Assembly: GCA_030849465.1 (NCBI GenBank)
Contig: JARVLF010000015.1
Span: forward strand, 1,116,001 to 1,180,000
Source: Moesziomyces globuligerus
Lineage: Eukaryota; Basidiomycota; Ustilaginomycetes; Ustilaginales; Ustilaginaceae
Reading direction: 5' to 3'
DNA: 64,000 bases
Part shown: piece after piece, positions 61,052 through 64,000 of the stretch
Layout of the letters: each line of letters opens with the position of its first letter
How positions within the stretch are numbered: the stretch's first letter is position 1
The notes under the pieces: model-generated
Told to the model about the DNA's origin: nothing
Database searches by the model: none
The model's input: only the letters and a program-made list of their open reading frames with translations
Program-made: the position numbers and the translations under genes

Positions 61052-64000
61052 ATGCACCGCGGTGCTCTGCCCGACCCTTGCTTCCACCCGTCTGCCCAAC
61101 AAGCACATCCCGTGGTCGCCTCCCCACACAGCTTCACCGCCATGCCTTCCTCGCTCCCAGATCCCGTCCTGGCTCTGTCCATGGACAACGTGCTCAAGCT
61201 CAACGACCTCAATCTCGATCAGCTCGCCAACCTCTGGAATGGTTAGTCGTCCCGTACTTCGGCCCTCCTTTGCCCCTCGCACACGCACCGCTGACATGCT
61301 TTGCCCCTTTCGCACATCTCATCAGTCTTCACAAAGTGCAAGGAGTCCTTGGAATCTGGCCGTCGTCTCGAGAACCTCTCCTGGCGACTCTGGTTCCGCG
61401 AGGCCCACATCCTCCCACCCGACACCTCGCTCTCGGATCTCACCGACTTCACGCCACTGGATACCCCGCTCATCAGCCGTGCCAACAGCATCGCTGGCAG
61501 CTACAGGCCCACGCCTCTTCACGCTTCAGCCGCGGCTGCCAATGCTCTCTCAGATCCCGAGGATGGCAACAGCTCCGACTATTCTACCGACAGCCAAGAT
61601 AGCCATGCCCAACACGCAGCAGCTGGCCCATCCGCCCCCACATCCACCCCGGTCAAGAGGCGCGTCAAATTGACTCGCAGTCGCCCCTCCACCCCATCTT
61701 CCTCCAGCACGGCGACCGCTACGGCGACCGCTACGGCGACCGCTCCGGCGACCGCTACTGCGTCTCGATCCGCCGCCATCTCCCCTGCCGCTCACCAGTC
61801 GCAGCGCATCGCCGAGTCCGTTGCAGAGCGCACCAGCCGTGCCTTGACCAGTGCCTCCCGCCGCACCAACCTCGCCGACATCGATGCCGACTCGCTCAGG
61901 CGAAAGCGTGGCATCTCGTCCTCCTCCGCTTTCGGAAGCAAGGCACGCGTCAAGCAGCGCAACCAGGACGGCGCACAGCGTCGACGCCCGCTCAGCTTCC
62001 AGGCCGCGCTCGAGAACCTCGTCCTCACCAGCCGCGCCGACAACTTTGCCTCTCTCCGTGGCAAGCAGGGCAGCATGCCTCAGCTCGGCGCGCACATGGG
62101 TGCCAGCACCGGCGCCCTCGATGCTCCTCGCGGTCGATATGGCCGCGACGCTGATGCCGACGAGGCCGAGCGCAACAGCGCGCCTGCCGAGCTCAGCCCC
62201 ATCCAGACCTCCAACATCTCCCAGGCCGCCCTCGCATCCCAGCTGCGCAACGCGCTCGAGCCTCCTCCAGCAGACGCAAAGGTGCTGTCTCTCTCGCCCA
62301 AGGCGACGGCCGACAAGGCCCACGACGAGCACTGCGACGCACCCGAGACTCGCGGCCCGCTTTCTCCCACCAAGATGTCCGTCGCCCTCGCCCCCACCGT
62401 TGGCGCCATTTCCAGGCGTGGATCCCAGACGCTCCTCTCGGAAGCTGCCAATGCCGCAGCAGCAAAGCCAGTGTCTGCTGAGCAAGAGACCGTCGCGCCC
62501 ACGACTGAATCGCAAGCCATGCCACCGCCCCAGGGTCTGCCCAAGCCCACGCCCGCTGCGTCTGCCTTCAAGAAGCAGAACGGCAACGATGCTCAGGACA
62601 CCCCAGCACCCGCATCGGTCGACGAGCGTGCCTCGAGCTACGTCGAACCGCCCGCTTCCACAGGCATGACCCGCTCCGAATCCGCCTCCAGCGCCTCGAC
62701 GCAGGCCTCGCAACGATCCCACGCTCACGGCGGAGCACGACGCACGAGCGACGCCAAGATCCGTGCAAAGCATTCCACCGCCCTTCACGCCGGACACCGT
62801 TCCAAGTCGGCAACAGGTCTCCACCGCGGCGCCAAGCACAGCAAGAGCTCGGACAAGATCGCCGGTGCTCCCGCTCGCCCGGGCCTGCGCCACAACCTGC
62901 TTTCCGGTCTCGCCATGACCCGTGCCGCTCCCGAGCCTGCTCCGACACACGCAGTGGCACGCAAGCCCGTGCCCACCGAGGCCGCCGTCGCCAAGGCCAC
63001 CACTTCGGCCGCCAAGAAGGCGCCGGTCAAGTTCACCATGGGCGGCGACGAGACCGACTCGGAAGAGTACGAAGACGAGAGCGACGACGCCGACGACGCG
63101 ATCCAGCCGGCGCCCTCGGCACGTGAGGAGAAGGCCTCGAGCAAGCCTGCCGCCTCCGGTCCAGGGAGCAAGGACGCCGACGAGATCGTGGAGGTCGAGG
63201 GCGAGGGCGAGGGCGACGACGACGGCTGGTCGAGCGATAGCGAAGCCGAGGAGCAGGAGCGACGCGCACGCCAGGCTGCCGAGGCGGAGCGCCGAAGGCG
63301 GGAGGAAGAGGAGCGACACCGAAGCATGTTCCAGAAGCAGCCGCTCCGCTCCAAGTCGGCCGCCGACGTGCGACTGCTCGCGCCGCACCAGGTCAGCGCG
63401 GGTCCCAGCCCGCCGACGCAGCCGGTGCGCGGTCTGCTCAGCTCGCTCTTCCACCCGGACGAGCAGCACTCGCCTCCTGGCCAGCTCGCCGGCCGCCCGC
63501 ACGCCTCGGCGGCCGACTTGAGGACGCGCATGTCCATGTCGTCGCGCCAGGGCGCGGGCGAGCCCGGCAGGTCGCCACCTGCTGTGCGCCGTCGTGCGCA
63601 CCGGGACAGCAGCGACAGCACGAGCCAGGCGCCGCGATCGTTGCGCGATGCAGGCCTGGCCGGACTGACGGGCCTCAAGACGAGCAAGAGCGCCGTGGCG
63701 CTGCCTCTGCTGGACACGCACGCCACGCGCTCGTCCACGGCAGGCAAGGCGAAGCAGGAGCAGGTTGCGAATGGCGGTAGCAGCCACCACTCGGATGGCA
63801 GCGCCAGCAGCCCCGACTCGCCCGTCGCAGCCTCGTCGTTCAGCCGCCCCGGCAGCATTGCGCTCGCTCGACTGCACGCGTTGAGCAACATGAAGGCGCA
63901 CTCGAAGCGCGACACGTCGTCGAACGGAGCTGCGGATACCCAGACGCCTGCACACTCGCGCCGCCACATGTCCGAGGCGGACGTGCAACTGGAGCGCGAG
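61052..64000 (+). CDS. AreA/Gat1-type N-terminal domain protein (3' end outside window)
   Basis: Two exons visible: 61052 (or 61142) to 61241, and 61326 onward, still open at the window end; intron GTTAGT...CATCAG. The splice joins LNLDQLANLWN to VFTKCKESLESGRRLENLSW, giving the short domain found at the N-terminus of fungal GATA nitrogen regulators such as AreA/Gat1 and of related proteins without a zinc finger (LWxxFxKxK...RLENLSWR). The rest seen is Ser/Ala-rich with KRRVKLTRSRP, an acidic block KFTMGGDETDSEEYED (about residue 620), and RSKSAADVRLL, resembling Mks1/DUF3295-type regulators. No GATA finger appears before the end of the window. Two in-frame ATGs, 61052 and 61142, are possible starts. 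Likely nitrogen or retrograde signalling; inference. Confidence 0.72.

Noticed and set aside
61550..63988. 812-codon open frame on the minus strand opposite the AreA-like gene
   Set aside because: Composition-driven shadow: the plus strand has a recognisable domain and continuous frame, while the antisense product is Arg/Gly/Ala low-complexity with no family match.

Overview
The window looks like chromosomal DNA of a basidiomycete fungus, most likely a smut or close relative (Ustilaginomycotina). The reasons are long, GC-rich, Ser/Ala-rich, mostly intronless genes, a few short GT-AG introns (about 50-150 nt), long pyrimidine-rich leaders, and eukaryotic protein families throughout (Ski2, SET/AWS, Zn2Cys6, eL8, Ulp/SENP, MAPEG, uL13m). 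The species assignment is inference; no rRNA or marker gene is present.

Layout. 1-8 kb: an uncharacterised Ser/Pro-rich protein, the Ski2 RNA helicase, a small DUF952 protein and a mitochondrial K+/H+ exchange-related protein. 8-18 kb: a 2.5-kb gene-free stretch, then an AWS-SET histone methyltransferase and a Zn2Cys6 transcription factor. 18-22 kb: mitochondrial malate dehydrogenase and ribosomal protein eL8, divergent; eL8 has a ~700-nt intron that seems to start right after the ATG. 22-33 kb: a 3.5-kb gene-free stretch, a CENP-B-type HTH protein, a MAPEG membrane protein, a tartrate/D-malate dehydrogenase-like enzyme, mitochondrial uL13m and a small probable mitochondrial protein. 33-37 kb: a large coiled-coil protein of unknown function.

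39.3-45.4 kb is the accessory region. A 6.0-kb Crypton-type tyrosine-recombinase element sits inside the short intron of a tRNA-Ser(CGA) gene. It is flanked by 6-bp direct repeats (GGACGG) and splits the tRNA into halves lying 6 kb apart. The right part carries an apparently intact 883-aa recombinase gene (Arg, HxxR and Tyr catalytic set, GCR1_C-like C-terminus). The left part is a broken, mosaic second copy lacking the catalytic HxxR/Tyr block.

45.6-58 kb: an RWD/DUF1115 protein, a secreted M43B-type zinc metalloprotease whose Met-turn methionine lies in a 9-nt micro-exon, a zinc polyol dehydrogenase, an Ulp2/SENP6-7-like SUMO protease and an aldo-keto reductase. After 3.4 kb without a recognised gene, the window ends inside a protein with an AreA/Gat1-type N-terminal domain. 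No operons or CRISPR arrays are seen; neighbours are mostly unrelated housekeeping or regulatory genes, as expected for a fungal chromosome arm.
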